This document shows, piece after piece, positions 17,343 to 26,355 of a DNA stretch of 64,000 nt. The notes below the pieces were generated by a model. The model ran no database searches. It was not told where the DNA came from and was given only the letters and a program-made list of their open reading frames with translations. The translations under genes were made by a program, and so were the position numbers. Origin of the DNA: Candidatus Cloacimonadota bacterium (GTDB lineage: Bacteria; Cloacimonadota; Cloacimonadia; Cloacimonadales; WRIO01). The DNA is taken from contig WRLO01000008.1 of assembly GCA_009777575.1 (NCBI GenBank), positions 1-64,000 on the forward strand, given 5' to 3'. Within the stretch, counting starts at the first letter, position 1, and each line of letters starts with the position of its first letter.

Positions 17343-18200
17343 TTATTTCATAAGGAGAGTAACCCCATCGGGCATACTTGTATCAATTTCGATATCATAA
17401 TCACCAATACTTCTCGGAGTAACTACATTCAGTTTTTTGGTTATTTTTACCTTTTCAAAAAGTTTATGAGAATGAGTCTTCCCAAGAGCACAATCATGTT
17501 TAAAGATAATCAGCTTATGCATTATCATCTTACCACGAGCAGCAGACCTATCATGCTCAAACATATTGATTATAGCTTCCCAAAATAGCTCTAAATCATC
17601 TTCTGAAAAACCTGTCTTCTCGGCAAGCTTTGCTGATATAAAACCTTCTGCTTTGTATAAAGCATAGGGGATGAAATTCTTTTTGCCCATCTCAGTTTCA
17701 CCGGTTTCTGCTCTTTTTTCGTCTGTACGTGCCATTCTTGTAATGGTAATATCTTGTGGAACTACAGGATCAATACTTTGTGCAAAGTTTAGTTGTATAG
17801 GACCTCGAACTATTCCACAAGGGTGATCACCTGTGCTCATTACGGCACCAAATGTCCTTATGTCGTAATAGTTTCTACACATAAAATCTTGTGCAGTTCT
17901 AATATCATCTGGCTTTTGCTTCCCTTTTTCACTTTTTATACCTGATCTATCATAAGCAACTTTCATTTTTGTGTTTAAAACCTCTTTAATAAATATTTTA
18001 TAGGTTTCAGCATCATTATGGATAAGTTCAATATAGTTCCGAACTTTTCTCTTCAAACAAACATCAGTAACAATACCGTGCCCTGTTTCGGGGTCTGTGC
18101 GTGGCATATTGCCAGCATCGGGATCTCCATTAGGGTTCCCATTTTCTACATCAAATATGATGACAAAGTCATATCTGTTTTTAATCGGTTGTTTCTCCAT
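17343..18200 (-). CDS. cas7: Cas7 backbone subunit (Csd2, type I-C)
   Basis: A 285-aa Cas7 that polymerises along the crRNA to form the Cascade backbone. NRYDFVIIFDVENGNPNGDP at the N-terminus and MPRTDPETGHGIVTDVCLKR are hallmarks of the Csd2 family; IRTFGAVMSTG, CGIVRGPIQLNFAQS and FEHDRSAARGKM follow in the expected order. The start overlaps the end of cas8c by 20 bp, so it is coupled to it. It is the last gene of the main effector block; a long inverted repeat and the cas3 remnant follow. The length is normal and nothing is missing. Confidence 0.97.
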   Translation of the reverse strand: MEKQPIKNRYDFVIIFDVENGNPNGDPDAGNMPRTDPETGHGIVTDVCLKRKVRNYIELIHNDAETYKIFIKEVLNTKMKVAYDRSGIKSEKGKQKPDDIRTAQDFMCRNYYDIRTFGAVMSTGDHPCGIVRGPIQLNFAQSIDPVVPQDITITRMARTDEKRAETGETEMGKKNFIPYALYKAEGFISAKLAEKTGFSEDDLELFWEAIINMFEHDRSAARGKMIMHKLIIFKHDCALGKTHSHKLFEKVKITKKLNVVTPRSIGDYDIEIDTSMPDGVTLLMK

Positions 18201-20004
18201 CTTTCACTTTCTCCTTTTTGGTATAGATTTTTTGAATTTGTTGATAATACCCAAGTATAAAACTACCTTGTTGCTCCATACTTTGAGTTTTTGGGAAATT
18301 TTCATTTTCTATCAAAGCAAGGCATTTACCAAGCTCAATATTTAGATAATTTCCTTCGATTTTTGCCAAATGGTGCTGAGCTAACTTCAATAAAGTAGGA
18401 AAGACGATAGCAGGATTAGCACAGGCAGTAGCAAAATACTTGTCTTTAATAGTGGCATTTAGACTCCCACCAGCAGCATTCTTTTGAATGATTTCGAGAT
18501 AGGCAAACACTCTTCCCAAATTGTATGCACTATTCTTTGACTCTTCGTTAAGATACATATTAATCTCCTTAAAATTTTTATTTCTGATTAAAATTGCTTT
18601 TATTGCAGAGGCTCGCACTTGATTTACGCTCCTCTCTGTTTTTATCCGCAAAAGGAGCTGATTAAAAAGTATTTGAGGATATTTTTGTCCTGTGATTATT
18701 GCCCTCATTACAGCACCACCTAAAAGAGGGTTTACCTTTTTATCAGAGGAGTTTGTGCTTACAGTGGAAAATAATAAATCACGAGATCTGATATAGTTTT
18801 TTGTATATTTTTCATCTGCATTAAAAATTTGTGTCTCTAGATGATATTTGTGAATATTGTCACAAAATTGAGTTAATGTATTTTGATAAAAATAGCGAAC
18901 AGAAATCCTACCTGCATTAGGTGCTAATCCTAGTATGAAATATTTAACATCAACATCAAAATTAGGGTCTTGAGTAATGATACCTTGACTACCAGATTTC
19001 AGAATTGATTTTACCAAATTAGTAATTTTTTTATCAGGGCTTCGAGTGGATTCATTATCATTCTCATTGACAACTTTTGCAGTATTCTCATTTTCGTCAT
19101 TATCATCCGAAACACCATCAAGCAACCCAAAAGCCAAATCTAAAAACTCTTTTTTAGGTGAACTAGCCCAAAATACTGTGGTATCATCGCCAAGATACAA
19201 TTTGTAATCTCGATTGTCCAATAAGTATTGCAAAATAGTGGTATACTTAAATTCTGCCTCAAGAGATACTCTCGAATTATTTGACTGTGTAAAACCGTAA
19301 GATTCATAAGATTCTTCATTAAATGAAATCAGAGCTGCACCAGTCGATTGGGCACCTCTAACCCCACTTAATTTACCATGTGACCTTGAGATTGGTAAAT
19401 TGTCTCCGATGATTGCACATTGTCCTGATTCTTTGTTATTTAATACATCCTTTTTATTGTTCTCTGCTTCCCATAAATTAATTATCTCCTCGCATTCGTG
19501 AAAGCATTTTGTCTCTCCAATTAGCTTAAATACCCCGTTTCCTTTGAAAGCATCATTTCCAGTTTCAACTGCAGCTGAAAGAATATGCTCATTTTCCCAC
19601 GCCTTATCTATATCCCATTTTTCAAAGAATTTGACTATTGCTTTTGCTTCTCTCGATAATCCCGATCTAAATAAATTTAAATGTAAATCTTTTGCTGCAA
19701 GAAATTTCCTTTCATTAAGCTCTTTGTCTTTCTTTTTTCCCATAACACCAAGTAAATAAGTCAAATTATCACAAACAGGTGATGATGCAATGCCTGATAT
19801 TTTCATGTTTTTCGGCATAATAGCACTTTTGGGTTTATCTTTTTTTCTATCATTGACATGGGAAATGATGTTAAATAATTCTCCCTCTTCAGTAATAATT
19901 ATTGTGTAATAATAGTCGGTTTTCTCATAACCATATTTACTGATATTAAAAGACCCGTCATTTGCCAGCATATCATAATATTCACATAAAGCATTAAGTA
20001 TCAT
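18181..20004 (-). CDS. cas8c: Cas8c large subunit (Csd1, type I-C)
   Basis: A 607-aa Csd1-type large subunit of the I-C Cascade, which recognises the PAM. Recognisable blocks are MILNALCEYYDMLANDG at the start, SGIASSPVCDNLTYLLGV, HGKLSGVRGAQSTGAALISF, ESYGFTQSNNSRVSLEAE, FWASSPKKEF and, near the C-terminus, YNLGRVFAYLEIIQKNA, followed by the small-subunit-like helical tail (ATACANPAIVFPTLLKLAQH). It overlaps cas5 by 4 bp and cas7 by 20 bp. In I-C systems an internal start in this gene often makes a separate small subunit (Cas11); a suitable internal start was not pinned down here. An acidic insert lies around residues 295-320. Confidence 0.96.
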   Translation of the reverse strand: MILNALCEYYDMLANDGSFNISKYGYEKTDYYYTIIITEEGELFNIISHVNDRKKDKPKSAIMPKNMKISGIASSPVCDNLTYLLGVMGKKKDKELNERKFLAAKDLHLNLFRSGLSREAKAIVKFFEKWDIDKAWENEHILSAAVETGNDAFKGNGVFKLIGETKCFHECEEIINLWEAENNKKDVLNNKESGQCAIIGDNLPISRSHGKLSGVRGAQSTGAALISFNEESYESYGFTQSNNSRVSLEAEFKYTTILQYLLDNRDYKLYLGDDTTVFWASSPKKEFLDLAFGLLDGVSDDNDENENTAKVVNENDNESTRSPDKKITNLVKSILKSGSQGIITQDPNFDVDVKYFILGLAPNAGRISVRYFYQNTLTQFCDNIHKYHLETQIFNADEKYTKNYIRSRDLLFSTVSTNSSDKKVNPLLGGAVMRAIITGQKYPQILFNQLLLRIKTERSVNQVRASAIKAILIRNKNFKEINMYLNEESKNSAYNLGRVFAYLEIIQKNAAGGSLNATIKDKYFATACANPAIVFPTLLKLAQHHLAKIEGNYLNIELGKCLALIENENFPKTQSMEQQGSFILGYYQQIQKIYTKKEKVKDGETTD

Positions 20005-20744
20005 TTTTTCACCTCAGAAACATTTGTTAAGTCAAGTGTCCCATCTACAAGAACTGCCTTAAAAAATTGTGGTTCTACTTTCATTGTATCCTTTTTTTTA
20101 TCAATCTGGAAATCAAGATTCAGTAGCATATATCCATAATCTTTACTACCCTTGAATTCGTCAGAAATGCGATATATGAAATCAACATTTTCTATAATTT
20201 CAAAATCACAAGGAAACTCTCTAGTGCCAAGAAAAGGTTTTTGAAAAAATTGTCCATTTCTGAGTCTTCTAAGAGCAACATTATAATGTTTTTCCACAGT
20301 ATCTTCTGTCCCACAATTTTCTTTTATAAGTTCAAAATGTGCTTCAATGACATATTCTACATCACGCAAAACCATAGCTGCTCTCTGTGTTCTATCATCT
20401 GTAATGAGAATAGAATAGACATCCTCTTTTTTCTCTGAAGTTTCTGAAATTGAAAAAAGTTGTTGTTCATCGACATGATTTGCTTTCTTCATAATCCCTT
20501 TCACTTTTGATAGAGACATCTTGGACTTCACCTCATTCCGTCTTATATTCGTAAATCTAATAGGCTTTAAAACATGAATTTTATCTATCACCCACCTGAT
20601 TGCAGGCTTCCAATAGATACAATCAAGTATCCCTTTTGCAGCTGAGGGGGTGATAAAGTCATAACTCACCCTCTCGACTTTCATTTCTGGTCTTGTGAAG
20701 CAGGCATAATCGCCCCAGACACGAACATTTACTCCATAACCCAT
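20001..20744 (-). CDS. cas5: Cas5 (Cas5d) pre-crRNA endonuclease of main I-C operon
   Basis: A 247-aa Cas5 that in type I-C both processes pre-crRNA and caps the 5' handle in Cascade. NVRVWGDYACFTRPEMKVE opens the RAMP fold; the processing residues expected from Cas5d are present (Tyr44 in CIYWKPA; Lys-His in VEKHYNVALRR), and FFQKPFLGTREFPCDF carries the glycine-rich region. An insert at about 85-110 is not found in the second copy at 15168. The gene has a GGAGG site and overlaps cas8c by 4 bp. A toxin-antitoxin-like pair is inserted between it and cas3. Confidence 0.96.
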   Translation of the reverse strand: MGYGVNVRVWGDYACFTRPEMKVERVSYDFITPSAAKGILDCIYWKPAIRWVIDKIHVLKPIRFTNIRRNEVKSKMSLSKVKGIMKKANHVDEQQLFSISETSEKKEDVYSILITDDRTQRAAMVLRDVEYVIEAHFELIKENCGTEDTVEKHYNVALRRLRNGQFFQKPFLGTREFPCDFEIIENVDFIYRISDEFKGSKDYGYMLLNLDFQIDKKKDTMKVEPQFFKAVLVDGTLDLTNVSEVKK

Positions 20745-20775
20745 TTGTCCTCCAAAAAATATATTTTTGTATCCA

Positions 20776-21192
20776 TTATCTTATCCAGGCAAACTTAATT
20801 CTCTCGTTTTCTGGTATTTTGTCTAGTTCATGATGATCAGCTGTGACGAAATATCCATTATTGATTATACTTTCTGCAATTCCTATTGTATCTGCTATTG
20901 ACATTTTGTATAGTGATTTTAGTCTGCCTGCTTTTAGAAAAGTATTTTCTGTTATATCAGAGATAATATCAATAGGCAATGAATAAACAAAATTTAATAT
21001 TGCTGTTGCTTCTGTTTTGCCTAGTTTTTTGTAAAAATGATAATAGACTTCAAGTAGGTTAATCTTATGCATGATAATCGAGACTTTATTTAGAACTGCT
21101 TTTTTAAGGAGTTCAGATACATAATCATCTCCTTTTTCTTTTGAAATCAAAGCTATCAAAGCACAAGAATCTAATATGTAGGTATCATTCAT
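20776..21192 (-). CDS. PIN-domain nuclease (putative toxin), TA pair 1
   Basis: A 138-aa VapC-like PIN nuclease. Acidic residues are in YILDSCALIALIS (Asp8), INLLEVYYHF (Glu), KMSIADTIGIAES (Asp) and FVTADHHELDKI (Asp). The ATG overlaps the end of the upstream small gene by 8 bp, the classical antitoxin-then-toxin arrangement. It lies between cas3 and cas5 and is read with them. Probably an RNA-cutting toxin held by the partner encoded at 21185-21436. Confidence 0.85.
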   Translation of the reverse strand: MNDTYILDSCALIALISKEKGDDYVSELLKKAVLNKVSIIMHKINLLEVYYHFYKKLGKTEATAILNFVYSLPIDIISDITENTFLKAGRLKSLYKMSIADTIGIAESIINNGYFVTADHHELDKIPENERIKFAWIR

Positions 21193-21436
21193 ATCCCAAG
21201 TTATCTATCCTCATTTCTTCTAAAAAACTATCTACAGATATTTGACAATCAGAAAACCTACATTGAATCTCATCAATTAATCTCTCTAGACATAAAAGTT
21301 TTTGTTTCATCACTTCATCATCTAGTGAAGTTCTCATTGTACTACCTTCATTTGTGGCTGAAGATTTATTATCTTCAACAAAATAACCAAGCGTTGTATT
21401 TGTATTCTCACTAATTACTGCTTGTTTTTCAATCAT
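21185..21436 (-). CDS. Putative antitoxin, TA pair 1
   Basis: An 83-aa acidic protein with no family that I recognise. The N-terminal 45 residues are polar and probably flexible, and a helical segment (DEVMKQKLLCLERLIDEIQ) is followed by SVDSFLEEMRIDNLGYE, the type of tail that wraps a PIN toxin. The overlap with the toxin gene and an AGAGGT ribosome site support an antitoxin role. A gap of 150 bp separates it from cas3, so it may have its own promoter. Confidence 0.7.
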   Translation of the reverse strand: MIEKQAVISENTNTTLGYFVEDNKSSATNEGSTMRTSLDDEVMKQKLLCLERLIDEIQCRFSDCQISVDSFLEEMRIDNLGYE

Positions 21437-21587
21437 TTCTACCTCTCTTTTTTTGTATTTTCTTTATAATCAAAAATTTTCAATTTACAAAATTTGTCAA
21501 GAATATTTTCTGGGCTAATTATTCCTTTAGTGATCTAATAAAAATAAAACATAATAATTCTACATAAACTATAGAAAACTAGTCCCA

Positions 21588-23813
21588 TCACACATAATGA
21601 CTTTCCGCATTTTTATTTTCATCCGTAAAAATATCGAGACCATTTTCATCATTATAATATTTCTCTGTGGACAGCACGTATATACCAGCGATATTTTCTA
21701 CTGCATGGTCATTGATTAATTTTTGCAGATCATTCGGATAAATATTTAATGTAAATTGTTGTAGTTTCCTCAAATCAGTTTTCTGATAGTATCCGCTCCT
21801 GAGTTTTTCTATAATTTCTTTTGAATCCTTACATTCAATGATTATTGATTTTGTATGGTCTTCAATAAGTTTAAAGTTATCAGAAGCATTTTTGAAGTTG
21901 CAATCAGTAAAACCCCCATTATTAACTTGAAATTCATTTAATATATTGTATTTATCAAGTAGATTGTCCTGTTCTACTGTTGAATAATATATTTCAAAGT
22001 ATTTTTTTATCCCATCGAGATCAAAAGTCTTTTCTTTACAAATATAAATGGTTTGACGACAAAAAGCAATAAAATATTCTAACATTGTCGGTAATTTCCC
22101 AATATCACTAGTTGGTTCAAATACTTTCACCAGACCCTTTTCCCTTTTCCCCTCTCTATTTGCTCGACCTCCAGCTTGGATTATACTGTCTATACCTGCT
22201 AGACTACGATAGACGACAGGGAAATCGATATCAACTCCTGCTTCGATGAGTTGTGTAGAAATAACTATAGTCGGCTTTTTATCGAGCAGTCTTTTTTTTA
22301 TCTCATTGATTTTTTGAGAGCGATGGAGTGGTATCAGTAGAGTGCTAAGATAGAATACATTATTTTCTACACTTTTTTTACGGGCAAACTCATACAATTG
22401 ATAGGCATGTCGTCTACTGTTAACTACTACAAGAGCAGATTTATTTCCATCATATATGTCTTTAACGATTTCATCATCTGATTGTTTTCCCATATTTATA
22501 TAATCCACCCTTTTTAAATCATCGAAAAGTTGCTCTACATTTTCAGCTATTTCGATAGCTTGAAGGTCTTTATAAACATATTTTTGCAGAGTTGGTTGTG
22601 TTGCACTACATAATACAGCGGAGCATCCATAATTTAAAATCAATTCACTGACGATAAACATACAAGGTGACAAATATTCTATAGGTAGCATTTGAGCTTC
22701 GTCAAAGATTATGACACTCTTAGCGATATTATGAATCTTTCTCAATTGTCTTGTCTTGTTTGAAAATAGTGATTCAAAGAATTGGACATTGGTAGTGATG
22801 ACGATAGGAACATCCCAATTTTCTGTAGCCCAACGATATTTGAAATCATCTAAATCTTCATTTTGGATGTTTGAATGATGCTCTAGGACATTGTTTTCAC
22901 CGACTATTTCTTTTATCACTTTTGCATTTTGTTCAATAATAGTTGTATAGGGAACTACATAAATGACTCTTCTGAGATCATGCTTTAAAGCGTGTTTTAA
23001 TGCGAAAGCAAGCGATGACTTTGTTTTTCCACCACCAGTAGGCACTGTCAAAGTAAACAGACCTTGTTCATTTTCTGCTTTATCTAAGCAGTTTTTTAGT
23101 ATCTTAGCTCTGGTGTTATTAAGCTCTGAACCATCGCTTTGAGGGAGTTTCGTTACTAGTTTTTCATATAAATCTTGGACTTTGTCATGCTCTACAATTC
23201 TTTTTGTTCCACTGCAAAACTCTTCTGTATCAGTAAAGTCCGAGTCAACCAGTACTGAAAAGAGCATACGGATGTAGGTGGCTACTTGGAAACCAAGTTC
23301 ATTTTTTGAGAAATTAGGATTTAGTATTTTTCGTAGATTGTGAGACAATGTTTCTGGTAGAGATATTTCTTTTTCAAAAGGTAGATCTGGGGTTTTTGAG
23401 GTTTGGAGTTTGCCGAGATATGTGTCAATATTGTATTCATCACCAAGATTCATCAGACCAGTGTGGTGTGAAGCAATAGCGAGAGCAAATTGTCTTGATA
23501 GTTTGTCTTTTTGATATTTATTGCTAAATATCACAGCTCCACTCATAGCATGGTTAGCTTGTTTAGTTTTTCCTCTCAGTTTATCCTGAAAGTCCTCAGA
23601 ATACTTACCAAAGTCATGACACAACCCCAACACATACCCAATATCCCTCGCTCCAAAGACACTAGCCTTTTCACGAGCTAGCTCAGCCGTTTTTTCTAAA
23701 TGATCTTTCAATAAGTGGCAATTTTCATCACCAGGTAAGCATTTCTTACATTCAGCACAGGTGATTTTATTTCCATTTTCATCCTTTGTATGTGCAAGGT
23801 ACTTTTTTGCCAT
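21588..23813 (-). CDS. cas3: Cas3 HD nuclease-helicase (type I-C)
   Basis: A 741-aa Cas3 that unwinds and degrades DNA bound by Cascade. The N-terminal HD domain has LGLCHDFGKYSEDF, NHAMSGAVIF and ASHHTGL; cysteine pairs upstream (CAECKKCLPGDENC) may bind metal. The helicase part has Walker A TVPTGGGKTKSSLAF, IYVVPYTTIIEQ, DEAQ in IIFDEAQMLP, SATQP and motif VI IIQAGGRANREG. Length and motifs are complete, so it looks active. A GAGGAG site precedes the ATG. It heads the leftward cas operon; the start region faces the divergent pcrA-like gene with about 145 bp between them, where both promoters must lie. Confidence 0.97.
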   Translation of the reverse strand: MAKKYLAHTKDENGNKITCAECKKCLPGDENCHLLKDHLEKTAELAREKASVFGARDIGYVLGLCHDFGKYSEDFQDKLRGKTKQANHAMSGAVIFSNKYQKDKLSRQFALAIASHHTGLMNLGDEYNIDTYLGKLQTSKTPDLPFEKEISLPETLSHNLRKILNPNFSKNELGFQVATYIRMLFSVLVDSDFTDTEEFCSGTKRIVEHDKVQDLYEKLVTKLPQSDGSELNNTRAKILKNCLDKAENEQGLFTLTVPTGGGKTKSSLAFALKHALKHDLRRVIYVVPYTTIIEQNAKVIKEIVGENNVLEHHSNIQNEDLDDFKYRWATENWDVPIVITTNVQFFESLFSNKTRQLRKIHNIAKSVIIFDEAQMLPIEYLSPCMFIVSELILNYGCSAVLCSATQPTLQKYVYKDLQAIEIAENVEQLFDDLKRVDYINMGKQSDDEIVKDIYDGNKSALVVVNSRRHAYQLYEFARKKSVENNVFYLSTLLIPLHRSQKINEIKKRLLDKKPTIVISTQLIEAGVDIDFPVVYRSLAGIDSIIQAGGRANREGKREKGLVKVFEPTSDIGKLPTMLEYFIAFCRQTIYICKEKTFDLDGIKKYFEIYYSTVEQDNLLDKYNILNEFQVNNGGFTDCNFKNASDNFKLIEDHTKSIIIECKDSKEIIEKLRSGYYQKTDLRKLQQFTLNIYPNDLQKLINDHAVENIAGIYVLSTEKYYNDENGLDIFTDENKNAESHYV

Positions 23814-23905
23814 TTTATCTCCTCATGTAATATCTTTTAATTAAAACATTAATCAAAGTATATTGTTTCAGAAAAAAGATTTTGATAATACTGAGTAAAT
23901 ATATG

Positions 23906-23934
23906 TTGACAAAAATGATAAGAAAAAAGAAATG
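23906..23934 (+). promoter_or_regulatory. Possible promoter of the UvrD/PcrA gene
   Basis: TTGACA at 23906-23911, with a weak AT-rich -10 at about 23928-23934 (AGAAAT). If it is used, the transcript would begin near 23940, after the ATG at 23932, and would favour the ATG at 23959 as the true start. Confidence 0.35.
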
Positions 23935-23958
23935 GTAAAAAAGGAAGTAAAAATAAAT

Positions 23959-26355
23959 ATGATTATCGATAAAGCATTAATAACTGAAAGAATTCTAAAT
24001 AAATTAAATATGGAACAACAGCAAGTAGTAACCCACAAAGAGGGTCCTTTACTTGTTCTTGCTGGTGCAGGTAGTGGAAAGACTCGTAGCGTCATCCATA
24101 GGGTAGCGTGGCTTGTATTGCATGAGAGAATCAATCCTTGGAATATCTTAGTAGTGACTTTTACCAATAAGGCTGCTGGAGAATTACGAGATAGATTGGA
24201 GGGGTTGTTTAGTGGAATACTATTGGATGAAATCAACCCATCCGATATCCCAATAGATAGAGAGGCAATGTCTGGCAAGCCTACAGCCATTGAAAGTTTT
24301 GCTAAATCCTCATGGGTTGGAACATTTCATTCGGTATGTGTTAGAATATTACGATATGAGATAGTTCACATTCAACCATATAAGTCAGATTTCACAATTT
24401 TTGATAGAGAAAATCAATTATCTGCCTTAAAAAAAATATATGATGTGTTAAAAATCGACAAAAAAGAATTACCAGTTGAAAAATCATTAAATCTAATCAG
24501 CAACTACAAGTCAAATATGATACTTCCTGATGATTTTTTTGAACACAAAGAAAGAAATAAATATACAGAACAATTTTATAAAATCTATTCAAAATACAAT
24601 GAGTTACTAAAAAGAGACAATGCAATGGATTTTGATGATTTACTAGTCAATACTGTCTTACTTTTGCAGAATAACGCAGAGATAAGACAAAAATACCAGC
24701 ATAAATTTAAATACATAATGATAGATGAGTATCAAGACACAAATTATGTTCAATTTAAGTTTATACAATTATTATCAGAAGGACATCAAAATATCTGTGT
24801 TGTGGGTGATGATGACCAAGCTATTTACGGATGGCGAGGTGCAAAAATAGAAAATATTTTATCATTTCATGAGATTTTTAATCAAGCAAAAATAATCAAA
24901 TTAGAACACAATTATCGTTCTTCACAAAATATCTTGAATCTTGCGAACCAACTGATAATAAAGAACAAAAATCGTCATAAAAAAGAGTTATGGTCTGATT
25001 TTAAATATGAACATGTTCCGGAGCTTATATCCTCAGACAATGAAATGGATGAAACGAGCTTTATAGCTGATGATATACAACAAAAACTTAAAAATGGTAT
25101 AGACCCTAATGAAATAGTGGTTTTATATCGAACAAATTTTCAATCACGCATATTTGAATCATTTTTTGCTACCCGAAATATACCGTATCAAGTTATCGGT
25201 AGCTTTAGCTTTTTCAAAAGAGCTGAAATCAAAGATATGCTTGCCTGGCTGCGATTTTTAGTTAATCCAGACGATATGGAAGCATGTTTAAGAATAATAA
25301 ATACTCCACCTCGCGGAATAGGAAAAACAAGTATTGACCACCTTGTCCGCTATTCAATGAATAGCGGAGTTTCGTTATATGAAGCAATGTCATTATCTGA
25401 AAATTTGAGCGAACTGAAATCAAGTGCGAAAAAAGCATTTCAAAATTTTTATCAGTTGATTCAAGGGATAAGAGATAAATGTCATTTAACTATTTCTGTA
25501 GTATCAGAGCAAGAATCGCAAGGAGAGCTACAATTACCAGACATAGTTATGTTAATAATCAAAGAGTGCGAATTGTTTGAGTATTATAAATCATTGGATA
25601 GTAAAGAAGAGACCGATAAAGTGGAAAATATCAAAGAATTTATCACCGTGGCAACAGAATTTGACAATGATTTTTTTATAGACAACGATAGATACCCGAC
25701 AATAACAGAATTTTTAAACAAGATGAGCCTCCAAAGCGATGTTGATGAGTTGGATGGGAAGAAAAGGTCTGTAAAATTGATGACCATGCACTGCGCCAAG
25801 GGCTTAGAATTTGAATATGTTTATATCGCAGGATTGGAAGAAGGGATACTTCCTCATATTTTATGTTTTGATAAAAAAAATGAAATAGAAGAAGAAAGAA
25901 GACTCCTTTATGTAGCAATCACTCGAGCAAAAAAAGAAGTGAAATTGAATCTTGCTTATTCACGCCGAGTCGCTGGTAAACCTCAATATCAACAAGCAAG
26001 TAGATTTTTGGAGGATATCTATGATAGTGTAGTGTCTTCCAATAGTAGAGATATAGCCAATTGTTATTCTTTTGGCAGTAACAGAGATAGAGCAACCACA
26101 AATGTATTTAAGAGTTATTTATTCACTGACAAAAAGAAAGAAGATGTAGCGAAAAATAATCTGAAACAAAACACAATTAAACATGTTTTAGAAAGTGAGA
26201 AGTTTTTTAAAATAGGACAAACAGTAGAACATGAGGAATACGGTAAGGGAAAAATTCTCAGTATCAACGGAACAGGTAAAGATGCCACATTGACAATATC
26301 TTTTGTCAATGGAGGATTGAAAAAAATAAACGGGAGGTGGGTAATTTATGAATAA
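23959..26355 (+). CDS. pcrA: UvrD/PcrA-type superfamily 1 DNA helicase
   Basis: A 3'-5' DNA helicase for repair and replication restart, about 798 aa. Motifs are complete: NMEQQQVVTH, Walker A LAGAGSGKTRSV, TFTNKAAGELRDR, GTFHSVCVRILR, DEYQDTNYVQF, GDDDQAIYGWRGA, EHNYRSSQNI, MTMHCAKGLEFEYV and LLYVAITRAKKEV. The C-terminus carries the PcrA/UvrD-like tail (FKIGQTVEHEEYGKGKILSI). ATG 23959 has GGAAG upstream and a start like homologues; ATG 23932 would add nine lysine-rich residues. The stop overlaps the start of the PorV-like gene by 8 bp. It is convergent with nothing nearby and is unrelated in function to the cas genes on its left. Confidence 0.95.
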   Translation: MIIDKALITERILNKLNMEQQQVVTHKEGPLLVLAGAGSGKTRSVIHRVAWLVLHERINPWNILVVTFTNKAAGELRDRLEGLFSGILLDEINPSDIPIDREAMSGKPTAIESFAKSSWVGTFHSVCVRILRYEIVHIQPYKSDFTIFDRENQLSALKKIYDVLKIDKKELPVEKSLNLISNYKSNMILPDDFFEHKERNKYTEQFYKIYSKYNELLKRDNAMDFDDLLVNTVLLLQNNAEIRQKYQHKFKYIMIDEYQDTNYVQFKFIQLLSEGHQNICVVGDDDQAIYGWRGAKIENILSFHEIFNQAKIIKLEHNYRSSQNILNLANQLIIKNKNRHKKELWSDFKYEHVPELISSDNEMDETSFIADDIQQKLKNGIDPNEIVVLYRTNFQSRIFESFFATRNIPYQVIGSFSFFKRAEIKDMLAWLRFLVNPDDMEACLRIINTPPRGIGKTSIDHLVRYSMNSGVSLYEAMSLSENLSELKSSAKKAFQNFYQLIQGIRDKCHLTISVVSEQESQGELQLPDIVMLIIKECELFEYYKSLDSKEETDKVENIKEFITVATEFDNDFFIDNDRYPTITEFLNKMSLQSDVDELDGKKRSVKLMTMHCAKGLEFEYVYIAGLEEGILPHILCFDKKNEIEEERRLLYVAITRAKKEVKLNLAYSRRVAGKPQYQQASRFLEDIYDSVVSSNSRDIANCYSFGSNRDRATTNVFKSYLFTDKKKEDVAKNNLKQNTIKHVLESEKFFKIGQTVEHEEYGKGKILSINGTGKDATLTISFVNGGLKKINGRWVIYE

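Noticed and set aside
17328-18345. Plus-strand frames opposite cas7 and cas8c
   Set aside because: The minus strand has complete Cas7 and Cas8c with known motifs; these are shadows.
15168-20744. Second cas5 as a very recent tandem duplicate
   Set aside because: The two proteins share motifs but differ at many positions and by an insert, and lie in different gene contexts.
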